Assembly (NCBI RefSeq): GCF_003789055.1 | Contig: NZ_ML119081.1 | Coordinates: 62,001 to 126,000 of the forward strand | DNA: 64,000 nt | From: Histidinibacterium lentulum | GTDB lineage: Bacteria; Pseudomonadota; Alphaproteobacteria; Rhodobacterales; Rhodobacteraceae | Direction of reading: 5' to 3' | Shown here: in pieces, positions 52,316 through 61,489 of the stretch | Layout of the letters: each line of letters starts with the position of its first letter | How positions within the stretch are numbered: the stretch's first letter is position 1 | Notes under the pieces: model-generated | What the model was told of the DNA's origin: nothing | Database searches by the model: none | What the model saw: the letters and a program-made list of their open reading frames with translations, nothing else | Translations under genes and position numbers: made by a program

Positions 52316-52990
52316 GTGACGGTCGATCTGGTCATATTCGACTGCGACGGGGTTCTCGTCGACAGCGAGGGTCCCGTCCGCGCGGCGGTGGCCGACGAAC
52401 TCGCCGGGCTGGGCCTGTCCGCCGGGGCCGGGCTGCTGGGCGATCTTCTCGGCGGCCGCGCCCTGACAGCGGCGGTGCCGCCTCTGGCGCGCTGCCTCGG
52501 CACGGATCTTCCGCCGGATTTCGCCGCCCGGTGCCGCGGGCGCCTGCTCGAGGACTACCGCCCGCATCTGCGGGCGACGCCGGGCCTTCCACCCCTGCTT
52601 GCCGGTCTGCGTCCCGCCTTCTGCGCGGTCTCCGTCTCCGGTCCGGAGCGGCTCGGGGCCACGCTCTCCGCAGCCGGGCTCGACCGGTTCTTCGGCGACC
52701 GGACCTTCAGCGCCGCCGAGGTCGCGCGCCCGCCGCCCGCGCCCGATCTCTTCCTGCTCGCGGCCCGCCGGATGGGCGCCGATCCCCTGCGCACCCTCGT
52801 GGTCGAGGACAGCCCCTCCGGCCTCGTCGCGGCGCGGTCGGCCGGCATGAGGGCGCTGCTCTACGCGGGCGCCGGCCATCTCGCGGGCGCCGATCTCTCC
52901 GACTGGGCCGACGACGTGACGATCCTCGCGGACTGGAGCGACTTTCCGCCGGCGTTCATGTCCCATGCGGGACAGATGCCGGTACACTAG
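52316..52990 (+). CDS. HAD-superfamily phosphatase (PGMB/phosphoglycolate type)
   Basis: 224 residues from GTG 52316. Motif I LVIFDCDGVLVDSEGP (family DxDGxxxDS), a helical cap (about 15-85), motif II VSVSGPERL, and motif III/IV VVEDSPSGLVAARSAGM. Typical of small-molecule phosphatases or phosphomutases of the HAD-IA group. The substrate cannot be read. No close operon partner. Confidence 0.85.
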   Translation: MTVDLVIFDCDGVLVDSEGPVRAAVADELAGLGLSAGAGLLGDLLGGRALTAAVPPLARCLGTDLPPDFAARCRGRLLEDYRPHLRATPGLPPLLAGLRPAFCAVSVSGPERLGATLSAAGLDRFFGDRTFSAAEVARPPPAPDLFLLAARRMGADPLRTLVVEDSPSGLVAARSAGMRALLYAGAGHLAGADLSDWADDVTILADWSDFPPAFMSHAGQMPVH

Positions 52991-53093
52991 ACCGGCCCGA
53001 TGAGGCGGCCGGGACGCCCGGTCGCGTGCGGCGCCGCGTCTCCCGGATGTCCCGACACCCTGTCTTTTCTGGCCGGAAATATCCCGGGGGGGT

Positions 53094-53136
53094 CGCCGAA
53101 AGCCCCCGGCTTTCGGCGTGGGGGGCAGAGCCCCCC
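53094..53136. repeat. REP-like double hairpin between convergent genes
   Basis: CGCCGAAAGCC (53094-53104) pairs with GGCTTTCGGCG (53108-53118), loop CCC. Directly after it GGGGGGC (53120-53126) pairs with GCCCCCC (53130-53136), loop AGA. It follows AAATATCCCGGGGG. Elements of this type are frequent between Rhodobacterales genes, and here it may terminate both the HAD and the sulfotransferase genes. Confidence 0.7.
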
Positions 53137-53196
53137 GCTTGCCTCGCCCACCGGGCGGGGCAAGCGCATGAGGCGCGCCGCAGGCGCCCCGCCTGA

Positions 53197-53850
53197 TCAC
53201 CCGTCCTCCGGCCGCCCCTCACGGAGACCCGCGGTCACCGCGGCGCCCGCGTCCTCGCCGGTGCCCCTCTCCCAGACCGCGAACTCCCGCGCGCGCCTCT
53301 GCCGGAACCGCGCCTCCACCTCCGCAGAGAGCGCAAGCTCCATCGGCGGCGAGACATTGAGCCGTTTCGTCTCGGGCCGCAGGCCGAGACGGGCCTCGAT
53401 GAAGGCCATCAGCGCGGGGAGCTCCTCGTAGCGGAAGAGGTGGTCCACCCCGAGTCCTCCGTCCCGATCCAGGAGAAACGTCGCCTGGCTGCCCACCAGG
53501 GCATGGGGCGGCGGCTCCGCCCGGCAGTAATCCGTGACGAACTCGTCGAAACTCAGGCCGCGCGTGGAGTTGGGATGCCCCGCGAGCTCGTCCCGGTGGC
53601 GGTACCTGTACCAGCTCTTCAGCCAGTCCACCGGATGGCGGACCACGGCCAGGGTCTCCATCTCCTGCCGGCCCGCCTTCTCGAAGAACGGTTCGAGCCA
53701 GCGGCGGTAGCGGTAGATCGCGGAATGCTTCAGTTCCGGCGGATCGCGGATCACCATGGAGGCGCGGGGCGCCAGCGCGCCCTCGAGGGCCGTCGTCCCC
53801 GTCTTGGGCACCGCGAGAAAGACCAGCTTTTCCTTCCAGAACACCAGCAT
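53197..53850 (-). CDS. Sulfotransferase family protein
   Basis: 217 residues from ATG 53850. The 5'-phosphosulfate binding motif is FLAVPKTGTTALEGAL, and VVRHPVDWLKSWYRYR supplies the 3'-phosphate-binding Arg/Ser of PAPS-dependent sulfotransferases. The C-terminal part (FRYEELPALMAFIEARLGL, RLNVSP) matches the sulfotransferase family found in roseobacters. Transfers sulfate to a saccharide or lipid; acceptor unknown. Single gene, divergent from recA. Confidence 0.85.
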   Translation of the reverse strand: MLVFWKEKLVFLAVPKTGTTALEGALAPRASMVIRDPPELKHSAIYRYRRWLEPFFEKAGRQEMETLAVVRHPVDWLKSWYRYRHRDELAGHPNSTRGLSFDEFVTDYCRAEPPPHALVGSQATFLLDRDGGLGVDHLFRYEELPALMAFIEARLGLRPETKRLNVSPPMELALSAEVEARFRQRRAREFAVWERGTGEDAGAAVTAGLREGRPEDG

Positions 53851-53930
53851 AAGCACCTTGATCCCGCGTTCGCCCCGTCGTGAACCCTTCCTTAACACTC
53901 CCGCGCACAGGATGAGGGGGAAAATTCGAG

Positions 53931-53959
53931 TTGAAATGTTCTCCCTTTGGTCCCATACA
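53931..53959 (+). promoter_or_regulatory. Candidate recA promoter
   Basis: TTGAAA (53931-53936) and CATACA (53954-53959) separated by 17 bases. The SOS box begins six bases downstream, the usual place for LexA repression of initiation. Confidence 0.5.
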
Positions 53960-53964
53960 TCCGG

Positions 53965-53979
53965 GAACAAGAGGTGAAC
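53965..53979 (+). promoter_or_regulatory. SOS (LexA) box of recA
   Basis: GAAC-AAGAGGT-GAAC matches the alphaproteobacterial LexA consensus GAAC-N7-GAAC exactly, 51 bases before the recA start codon and overlapping the predicted transcription start. Confidence 0.85.
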
Positions 53980-54030
53980 GAAGCAGCGATTGCAGGCCCC
54001 TCGGTCTGCATGGGATAAGGAGCGCCACCA

Positions 54031-55110
<1,080 letters not shown>

Positions 55111-55120
55111 ACCCGCGCCG

Positions 55121-55143
55121 CAGGCCGGGCCTCAGCCCGGCCT
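55121..55143. repeat. REP-like hairpin, copy 1
   Basis: CAGGCCGGGC-CTCA-GCCCGGCCT: stem GGCCGGGC/GCCCGGCC with loop CTCA, 10 bases after the recA stop. Related copies at 55177-55199 and 58081-58102. Confidence 0.7.
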
Positions 55144-55169
55144 CTACCGCGCGGAGCCCCGCGCCGCCC

Positions 55170-55865
55170 TCAACCGCAGGCCGGGCCTCGGCCCGGCCCC
55201 CCCGGCGCCTTCCGGTCCTCCATCCCGAACCGGCGCCTCAGTCCGAACAGCAGCGCCGCCACCGCGTCGCCGATGACCTCCGTCTTGTCGGCCGACACCG
55301 CGCTTTCGTAGATCAGGTCGCGCACGCCGTAATAGAAGATGCCCCCGTGCATCACCCAGGCGAACTCGATCTCCGCATCCGTCGCGGGCCGCTCCGGCAG
55401 TCCCTCTTCCGCCCGCGCCTCGGCCACGATGGGCTCGAGGATCCGCCGTCGCACCAGCCCCATGTAGCGGCGGTTGATGTCCACGCCCTTCAGGCCCGAG
55501 AAGAGATAGATCCGCATCCACTCCCGGTTGAAGATCACTTCGGTATAGACCCCGTAGAAGGCGTTCAGCCGGTCCTCGAGCGGCCGCGAGCGATCGGCGA
55601 TCAGCCGCTCGAACTCGGGTCGCCAGCGCCCCACATAGACCGCGTCATAGACCTCGGAGATCAGGTCGTCCTTCGACGGGAAATAGCGGTAGAGCAGGGG
55701 CTGCGTCACCCCCAGCCGGCGCGCAAGTCCCCGCGTGGAGCTTTCGAACCCTTCCTCGGCGAAGAACTCCACCGCTTTGGCGATGAACTCCTCGCGCCGC
55801 TCGGACGAGGGTAGCCGCTTGCGCCGCGCCCCCTCCGTACCGTCCGGGCTCTTGTCGTCGGGCAT
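55170..55865 (-). CDS. TetR-family transcriptional regulator
   Basis: 231 residues from ATG 55865. HTH: RREEFIAKAVEFFAEEGFES, then GLARRLGVTQPLLYRYFPSK, the TetR signature. The helical ligand domain (about 75-215) includes FAWVMHGGIFYYGVRDLIYE. The last dozen codons (ending GPGRGPACG) are encoded by the REP-like hairpin at 55177-55199, so the original stop may have been lost or moved. Eleven bases downstream of the OsmC gene and in its operon; the palindrome at 56377 is the probable operator. Confidence 0.9.
   Translation of the reverse strand: MPDDKSPDGTEGARRKRLPSSERREEFIAKAVEFFAEEGFESSTRGLARRLGVTQPLLYRYFPSKDDLISEVYDAVYVGRWRPEFERLIADRSRPLEDRLNAFYGVYTEVIFNREWMRIYLFSGLKGVDINRRYMGLVRRRILEPIVAEARAEEGLPERPATDAEIEFAWVMHGGIFYYGVRDLIYESAVSADKTEVIGDAVAALLFGLRRRFGMEDRKAPGGPGRGPACG
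55177..55199. repeat. REP-like hairpin, copy 2, inside the TetR 3' end
   Basis: CAGGCCGGGC-CTCG-GCCCGGCCC: stem GGCCGGGC/GCCCGGCC, loop CTCG. It forms part of the TetR coding sequence just before the stop. Confidence 0.7.
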
Positions 55866-55876
55866 GTTCCCCTCCG

Positions 55877-56362
55877 TCAGGCGTCCACCCAGCTCTCGCC
55901 GTCCTTCAGCCGATGTCCCACCTGAAGGCCCTGCGCCAGTGTCTGTTCCAGGAAGCAACCCTTCTTCGCGGCCTCCAGCAGCCTTTCCTGATCCGCCATC
56001 GGCGCGGGGCTGTCCAGATCCACGTCGAGATCGAACCCGACCGGGTGGCTCACATAGGGCGCGCCCGGTTCCGCCTCGCAATACCAGTGCAGCCGTGCCT
56101 TTACCGCGACCTCGCCCACGGGCACCTTCAGGCGCTTCGAGAAGGCCCGGATCTGCGTCATGAGGCAGCCGGTCAGGGCCGCGGTGAACAGCGCCAGGGG
56201 CGGCGGCGCCGTGCCGTCTCCCCCGTGAAACGGACCCTCGTCCGTGGCGAGGTCGAAACTCTCGCCCTGGGCCGGCCAGTCCACCTTGATGTCATTGCGC
56301 ATCTTGCCCGTCGCGCGCCCGCTTCCCTCGAACACGACGTCGATCCTCTTCACCTCGGCCAT
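55877..56362 (-). CDS. OsmC-family peroxiredoxin-like protein
   Basis: 161 residues from ATG 56362. The OsmC pattern is clear: a GGDGTAPPPLALFTAALTGC segment with the first redox cysteine and the second in AAKKGCFLEQTL. OsmC/Ohr proteins reduce organic hydroperoxides through these two cysteines. Upstream of TetR and divergent from the cyclase/GST pair, which suggests a detoxification locus under TetR control. Confidence 0.9.
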   Translation of the reverse strand: MAEVKRIDVVFEGSGRATGKMRNDIKVDWPAQGESFDLATDEGPFHGGDGTAPPPLALFTAALTGCLMTQIRAFSKRLKVPVGEVAVKARLHWYCEAEPGAPYVSHPVGFDLDVDLDSPAPMADQERLLEAAKKGCFLEQTLAQGLQVGHRLKDGESWVDA

Positions 56363-56376
56363 CTGTCCCTCCCTTG

Positions 56377-56390
56377 TTATCGACCGATAA
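56377..56390. promoter_or_regulatory. Palindromic operator of the TetR/OsmC-cyclase divergon
   Basis: TTATCG-AC-CGATAA is a perfect 6+6 palindrome 14 bases before the OsmC start. A second half-site CGATAA is at 56453-56458, close to the cyclase gene start. Best candidate for binding by the co-operonic TetR protein. Confidence 0.6.
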
Positions 56391-56496
56391 GCTACGGCCG
56401 GGTCCGGATGCTCACAAGTCCGATTGACACTCCGGCGGATTAATTTTTCACTCGATAAATAACGCCGGCAGCGGGCCGGGCAGGGAGGAGACCTCG

Positions 56497-57453
56497 ATGA
56501 CGAAACTGACACGCGACGACATCTACCGCACCGCGAAAGAGCTGTCGAACTGGGGCCGCTGGGGCGAGGATGACGAGATCGGCACGCTGAACAACGTCAC
56601 CCCCGAAGACGTGGTGAACGCGGCCAAACTCGTGAAGAAGGGCAAGTGCTTCGCGCTCGGCCTCGACCTCAAGCAGAAGATCCAGTCGGGGCTCTTCGGC
56701 GGGCGCTGGAACATGATCCACCAGATGCTCGCCACGGGCACCGACGCCGTGGTCGGCGCCCAGGACGGCGACGGCAAGGCCTACCTGCGCTATGCCGACG
56801 ACGCCATCAACCTGCCCTGCCAGGGCTCGACCCAGTGGGACGCGCTCTGTCACATCTTCCTCGATGACAAGATGTACAACGGCTATCCCGCCACCGACGT
56901 GACCGTGGCCGGCGCCAAGCGTCTCGGCATCGAGAAGGTGCGCGACAAGATGGTGGGCCGGGGCGTGCTCCTCGACATCGCCCGGTGGAAGGGCGTGGAC
57001 AGCCTCGAGGACGGCTATCCCATCACCAACGCCGATCTCGACGGCTGCGCCGCGGCCCAGGGCGTCGAGATCCGCAAGGGCGATTTCGTCATCGTCCGCA
57101 CCGGCCACCAGGAGCGCTGCCTCGCCAAGGGCGACTGGACCGGCTACGCGGGCGGCGATGCGCCGGGCCTCGCCTTCGAGACCGCGCACTGGATCAAGAA
57201 CCACGACATCGCCGCGATCTGCGCCGACACCTGGGGCTGCGAGGTGCGCCCGAACGAGACCGACGAGGCCAACCAGCCCTGGCACTGGGTCGTGATCCCC
57301 GCCATCGGCATCTCCATGGGCGAGATCTTCTACGTCAAGGACTTGGCGGAGGACTGCGCCGAGGACGGGGTCTACGAGTTCTTCTTCTCCGCGCCGCCGC
57401 TGCACATCCCGGGCGCCGCGGGCTCGCCGATCAATCCCCAGGCGATCAAGTGA
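56497..57453 (+). CDS. Cyclase-family metal-dependent hydrolase (kynurenine-formamidase-like)
   Basis: 318 residues. The family metal site usually reads HxGTHxDxPxH; here it is QGSTQWDALCHIF, the variant seen in the longer COG1878 members. Also characteristic are NWGRWGEDDEIGTLNNVTPE at the N-terminus and GDFVIVRTGHQERC. Members open or close cyclic amides, lactones or isatin-like rings. Cytoplasmic. Overlaps the GST start by GTGA and is divergent from OsmC/TetR. Confidence 0.85.
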   Translation: MTKLTRDDIYRTAKELSNWGRWGEDDEIGTLNNVTPEDVVNAAKLVKKGKCFALGLDLKQKIQSGLFGGRWNMIHQMLATGTDAVVGAQDGDGKAYLRYADDAINLPCQGSTQWDALCHIFLDDKMYNGYPATDVTVAGAKRLGIEKVRDKMVGRGVLLDIARWKGVDSLEDGYPITNADLDGCAAAQGVEIRKGDFVIVRTGHQERCLAKGDWTGYAGGDAPGLAFETAHWIKNHDIAAICADTWGCEVRPNETDEANQPWHWVVIPAIGISMGEIFYVKDLAEDCAEDGVYEFFFSAPPLHIPGAAGSPINPQAIK

Positions 57454-58073
57454 TCCTCTGGGGCAGGCCCACCTCCGTCAACGTCCAGAAGGTGCTCTGG
57501 GCGCTCGACGAGTTGGGCCTGCCCTTCGACCATCGCGTCGTCGGGGGCCGCCACGGCGGCCTCGACGATCCGGCCTTCCGCGCGCTCACGCCCGCGGGCA
57601 AGGTCCCGGTGCTCGAGGACGCGGGGCAGGGGGTCTGGGAAAGCCACGCCATCCTGCGCCACCTCGCGCGCCGCCATCCCGAACACGCGCTTTCGGCCAG
57701 CCTCGCCACCGCTGACCCGTGGATGGAGTTCGGCACCTCCACCCTGATGCCGCCCTTCATCGGCCTCTTCTACCAGCGCGTCCGCCTGCGCCCCGAGGAG
57801 CGCTCCGCCGCGCGTGCAGAGGCGCTGGAGCGCGAGCTTTCCGGGGTTCTGTCGGTGATGGACGAGGGCCTCGGGCGCACGGGCTGGCTTTCGGGGGCGG
57901 ACTTCGGCCTCGCCGACATCGCCCTTGGCACGCCGATGTATCGCCTCTTCGACATCGCGCCCGGCCTCGCGCCCGGTTCCGCGCGCCTCCACGACTGGCG
58001 CGCGCGTCTGGCGCAGCGCCCCGCCTGGCAGAGATGGATCGCCACGGATTACAGCGACTTGCGCCCCGAATAA
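57450..58073 (+). CDS. Glutathione S-transferase family protein
   Basis: 207 residues from GTG 57450, overlapping the cyclase stop. N-terminal thioredoxin-like domain: WGRPTSVNVQKVLWALDELG, with NPxGKVPVLED-like TPAGKVPVLEDAGQGVWES (cis-Pro and ES for glutathione binding). C-terminal all-helical domain, GADFGLADIALGT with the N-capping Asp. Conjugates or isomerises electrophiles with glutathione. With OsmC and the cyclase it makes a detoxification set. Confidence 0.9.
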   Translation: MILWGRPTSVNVQKVLWALDELGLPFDHRVVGGRHGGLDDPAFRALTPAGKVPVLEDAGQGVWESHAILRHLARRHPEHALSASLATADPWMEFGTSTLMPPFIGLFYQRVRLRPEERSAARAEALERELSGVLSVMDEGLGRTGWLSGADFGLADIALGTPMYRLFDIAPGLAPGSARLHDWRARLAQRPAWQRWIATDYSDLRPE

Positions 58074-58080
58074 CCCGCCG

Positions 58081-58102
58081 TAGGCCGGGCCTCGGCCCGG
58101 CT
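58081..58102. repeat. REP-like hairpin, copy 3
   Basis: TAGGCCGGGC-CTCG-GCCCGGCT, same core as the two copies after recA, seven bases after the GST stop. Probably also works as terminator. Confidence 0.65.
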
Positions 58103-58252
58103 CCACCCGCGTCATCAGGCCCAAGCCCCTCATTTCACAGCCTTTTCCGCCCCTTGCCGGACCCCGATCCGGCGCAATCGCGATTTTCCGATATTCCATT
58201 TCAAAACAAAGGCTTGTAAAGCGTTTCATCGTGAAACGCCCGGACCCGCTCC

Positions 58253-58867
58253 ATGCCGACCTTCCCGGAACTCCTGATCCTCCGCCACGGAGAGACCGCC
58301 TGGAACGCCGAGGGCCGCTGGCAGGGCGCCCTCGATTCGCCCCTCACGCCCCTCGGCCTCGACCAGGCCCGAGCCATGGCCGCGCTCCTCTCCGGGCTCG
58401 GCATCGGCCCGGCAACCCACGACCTCAGGACCTCCCCCCAGGGCCGCGCCCTGACGACCGCCGAGGCCGTCGCCGCCGCCACCGGCCTCTCCCCCGTCCC
58501 CGACCCCCGCCTTCGCGAGATCGGGGTCGGCCGCTGGGCCGGCCTCACCCGCGCCGAAGCCGACGCCCTGTCCCCGCCGCCCGCTCCCGACGAGCATTTC
58601 CTCGACCGCTACGCCCGCGCGCCCGAAGGCGAGGGCTTCGCCGCCCTCTGGGAGCGCTGCGCCGCCGTCCTCGCGGATCTCCGCCGCCCCACGGTGATCG
58701 TCACCCACGGCATCACCTCGCGCGTTCTCAGGACCATCGCCACCGGCCGCACCCCGGACCGGCTTGCCGACCTGCCGGGCGGGCAGGGCGTGATCTTCCG
58801 CATCGCCGCCGGCCGCCACGAGACCCTCGCACCGCCGGACCTTGCGCGGCAGGCCCCCTCGGTCTAA
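58253..58867 (+). CDS. Histidine phosphatase family protein
   Basis: 204 residues. LILRHGETAWNAEGRWQGAL holds the phosphohistidine motif RHG; LRTSPQGRALTTAEAVAA and VIVTHGITSRVLR supply the further Arg and the second His. Phosphoglycerate-mutase-like phosphatase (CobC/GpmB type), cytoplasmic, substrate unknown. Starts ATG 58253. Followed by tRNA-Val. Confidence 0.88.
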   Translation: MPTFPELLILRHGETAWNAEGRWQGALDSPLTPLGLDQARAMAALLSGLGIGPATHDLRTSPQGRALTTAEAVAAATGLSPVPDPRLREIGVGRWAGLTRAEADALSPPPAPDEHFLDRYARAPEGEGFAALWERCAAVLADLRRPTVIVTHGITSRVLRTIATGRTPDRLADLPGGQGVIFRIAAGRHETLAPPDLARQAPSV

Positions 58868-58884
58868 TCCGGCGCGGCCCGCGG

Positions 58885-58960
<76 letters not shown>

Positions 58961-59055
58961 CCTTCCTCCGCACAGCCCGTCTGCGTCCCTGCGGCGTGAC
59001 CGAGGGCCCCGTTCATCCTAGAGTATGAACCGGGACGAAGAGGGAAGGACGACCG

Positions 59056-59991
59056 ATGAGCTGGAATCCGGCACTGGACCCCCATACGCCCACCGGCGAC
59101 GAGGTGGACGCGATCGAGACCGTGATCATCCCGCGGGCGCGCGATCTCGGCGGCTTCGAGGTGCGCCGCGCACTGCCCGCGCCGCAGCGGCAGATGGTCG
59201 GCCCGTTCATCTTCTTCGACCAGTTCGGCCCGGTGGAGTTCCTCACCGGCCAGGGCATCGACGTGCGCCCCCATCCCCATATCGGCCTCTCCACGGTCAG
59301 CTACCTCTTCCGCGGAACGATGCATCACCGCGACAGCCTCGGCACCGACCAGTGGATCGAGCCCGGGGCGGTGAACCTGATGACCGCCGGGCACGGCATC
59401 ACCCATTCGGAACGGATCGACGGCGAGGTCCGCGCCCGCGGCACCGATCTCTTCGGCATCCAGACCTGGATGGCCCTGCCCGAGGCCAACGAGGACGACC
59501 CCGCCGATTTCGTCCACAACCCGAAGGACGCGCTTCCGGTGATCGAGGGGGAGGGCAAGGCCCTGCGCCTGATCCTCGGCACCGCATATGGCGAGACTGC
59601 CCCGGCGCAGGTGCCCATGGAGATGTTCTACGCCGATGCGGAACTCGGCCCTGGCGCCGCGATCCCCCTGCCGGACGACCAAGAGGACCGCGGCATCTAC
59701 ATCCTGCAGGGCTCCATCGAGAGCGGCGGCGTGGTGCATGACGCCGGAGGCATGCTTGTCTTCCGCCCCGGCGACAAGGTCAGCGTGAAGGCGGGTCCCG
59801 CGGGCGCGCGGCTGATGCTGCTCGGCGGGGCCACCATGGGCGGGCCGCGGTACATCTGGTGGAACTTCGTCGCCTCCTCGATGGACCGGATCGAGGCCGC
59901 CAAGGAAGCCTGGCGCGCAGGGGACTGGGAACATGGACGGTTCCAGCTGCCCGTGGACGACAAGGCCGAGTTCATCCCCCTCCCGGCCTGA
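59056..59991 (+). CDS. Pirin family protein
   Basis: 311 residues, two cupin domains. The N-terminal metal site is visible: VRPHPHIGLSTVSYLF and MTAGHGITHSER supply the conserved His/Glu ligands; FDQFGP precedes them. Bacterial pirins are iron-binding proteins, some with quercetinase activity or binding to metabolic enzymes. ATG 59056. Neighbours give no functional hint. Confidence 0.93.
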   Translation: MSWNPALDPHTPTGDEVDAIETVIIPRARDLGGFEVRRALPAPQRQMVGPFIFFDQFGPVEFLTGQGIDVRPHPHIGLSTVSYLFRGTMHHRDSLGTDQWIEPGAVNLMTAGHGITHSERIDGEVRARGTDLFGIQTWMALPEANEDDPADFVHNPKDALPVIEGEGKALRLILGTAYGETAPAQVPMEMFYADAELGPGAAIPLPDDQEDRGIYILQGSIESGGVVHDAGGMLVFRPGDKVSVKAGPAGARLMLLGGATMGGPRYIWWNFVASSMDRIEAAKEAWRAGDWEHGRFQLPVDDKAEFIPLPA

Positions 59992-59997
59992 CAGCCT

Positions 59998-60759
59998 CTA
60001 GGAGGCGGCGACCCGGCGGAAATGGCGGCTCTGCCAGAGCGGCCAGCCAAGCATCTGGCTGACGGTGACGAAGCGCAGGCCGCGCCCCGTCAGCCCGTCG
60101 AGTGTGGCGGGCATGGCAGCGATCGTGCCCGAATGGATATCGTGGGTGAGTATGATCGCCCCGGGCCGCGAATGGCTGACGATGCGGCTGGCGATCACGC
60201 CCGAGCCCGGTCGCCGCCAGTCCTGGGGATCCACGGACCACAGGATCGTCGGCAGACGCCGGTGTGCGTGCAGCATCCGCCTCTGCGCATTCGTGAAGGC
60301 GCCGTAGGGCGGGCGGAAGGTGACGGGGGGCCTGCCCGTGACATCGAAGATCGCCTCGGTTGTGGCATCGATTTCGCGGATCACGCTGAGGTCGGAGCGC
60401 CCGTTGAGAAACGGATGGGACCACGAATGGTTGCCGATCTCGTGCCCCTCCGCGGCGATGCGCCGGGTTATGGCGGGGAACTGCGCCACCCGGTTCCCGA
60501 TCAGGTAGAACGTCGCCTTGATGTTGCGCGCGGCCAGCATGTCCAGAAGCTGCGGTGTCAGCGAGGGATGGGGGCCGTCGTCGAAGGTCATCGCGACGAC
60601 GGGCTGCGCCGTGGCGACCGCGGTGACCGTGGCATGGTCGTTCGCCACCAGGTCGTCGGGCAGGGAAATCACCCCCTGCGCCGCGGCGGTCGAGGGCAGG
60701 GCGGCGGCCGTCAGGGCGCAGCCCGCTGCGGACAGAAACGTCCGGCGGTCGAAAGTCAT
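59998..60759 (-). CDS. Polysaccharide deacetylase (NodB domain), exported
   Basis: 253 residues. N-terminus MTFDRRTFLSAAGCALTAAA has a Tat-like RRTFL followed by a hydrophobic stretch, so it is probably exported folded. NodB motifs: MTFDDGPHPSLT (Asp pair), GNHSWSHPFL (metal His), RPPYGAF (catalytic Arg region) and LTHDIH. Removes N-acetyl groups from peptidoglycan or a polysaccharide. Single gene, convergent with pirin. Confidence 0.92.
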   Translation of the reverse strand: MTFDRRTFLSAAGCALTAAALPSTAAAQGVISLPDDLVANDHATVTAVATAQPVVAMTFDDGPHPSLTPQLLDMLAARNIKATFYLIGNRVAQFPAITRRIAAEGHEIGNHSWSHPFLNGRSDLSVIREIDATTEAIFDVTGRPPVTFRPPYGAFTNAQRRMLHAHRRLPTILWSVDPQDWRRPGSGVIASRIVSHSRPGAIILTHDIHSGTIAAMPATLDGLTGRGLRFVTVSQMLGWPLWQSRHFRRVAAS

Positions 60760-60975
60760 CGAATCGGTTTCCCCAAGGACAACAGGCAGTCAGGCAGGAA
60801 GAACGATTCGCCGCAGATCACGTTTTCGCAAGCATTATCGAGCCCGGGAGGAGGCTGGTCCGCGACGGCATGGCGGAGCGGCAACGACCGAGTGCGACGA
60901 TTGCCGCTTGACCCCCGACTCGTGGCCCCCTAGAACCCCGCTCACTCCGAGGCGCAGACGCGCCGAACGAGATGC

Positions 60976-61052
60976 GCGGTTGTAGCTCAGTTGGTTAGAG
61001 TACCGGCCTGTCACGCCGGGGGTCGCGGGTTCGAGCCCCGTCAACCGCGCCA
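60976..61052 (+). tRNA. tRNA-Asp (GTC), copy 1
   Basis: 77 bases. Acceptor GCGGTTG/CAACCGC, D arm TAGCTCAGTTGGTTAGAG, anticodon arm CCGGC-CTGTCAC-GCCGG with anticodon GTC, T arm GCGGGTTCGAGCCCCGT, encoded CCA. Identical in sequence to the copy at 61367. Confidence 0.97.
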
Positions 61053-61339
61053 CTTCCCCCCTTTCCTCCGGCGAACCGGGGCCACGGTCTGATTGCCCGG
61101 TCGGCGCCCGATCGGCCGACGCCGCAGCCGGAAGTTGCGGATCGGGCCGCCTCCGCCCTCGTCCGCGATGGCGGTGTCCTTCTCTTTTCCGGCAGTCACC
61201 ATCCCGGGGTGCGGGGCGGAGACCCGCGAACCTCCGCCCTCCGGATTGACCCTGTGTCCGAAGCGGATTGGTGCCGGACCGTGCGCAAGACAGGGGCTGC
61301 CCCGTCTTCCGCCGTGATCATCCGCGTTGACGCCCGCGC

Positions 61340-61359
61340 ACCGCTGAGCTATCCGCCCC
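61340..61359 (-). other. tRNA-like remnant
   Basis: On the minus strand GGGGCGGATAGCTCAGCGGT matches the acceptor strand, position 8-9 TA and D-arm start of a tRNA. The rest of a cloverleaf does not follow. It lies between the two tRNA-Asp genes, in a 314-base spacer that otherwise shows no gene. Confidence 0.4.
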
Positions 61360-61366
61360 GCTACGC

Positions 61367-61443
61367 GCGGTTGTAGCTCAGTTGGTTAGAGTACCGGCCT
61401 GTCACGCCGGGGGTCGCGGGTTCGAGCCCCGTCAACCGCGCCA
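61367..61443 (+). tRNA. tRNA-Asp (GTC), copy 2
   Basis: 77 bases, identical to 60976-61052 including the flanking GC at the 5' side and ACTTCCCCCCT directly after the 3' CCA's first bases, which points to a duplication. Confidence 0.97.
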
Positions 61444-61489
61444 CTTCCCCCCTGACGATGCGGGGCCATTCCGGGAGCTTCCACGCCGG

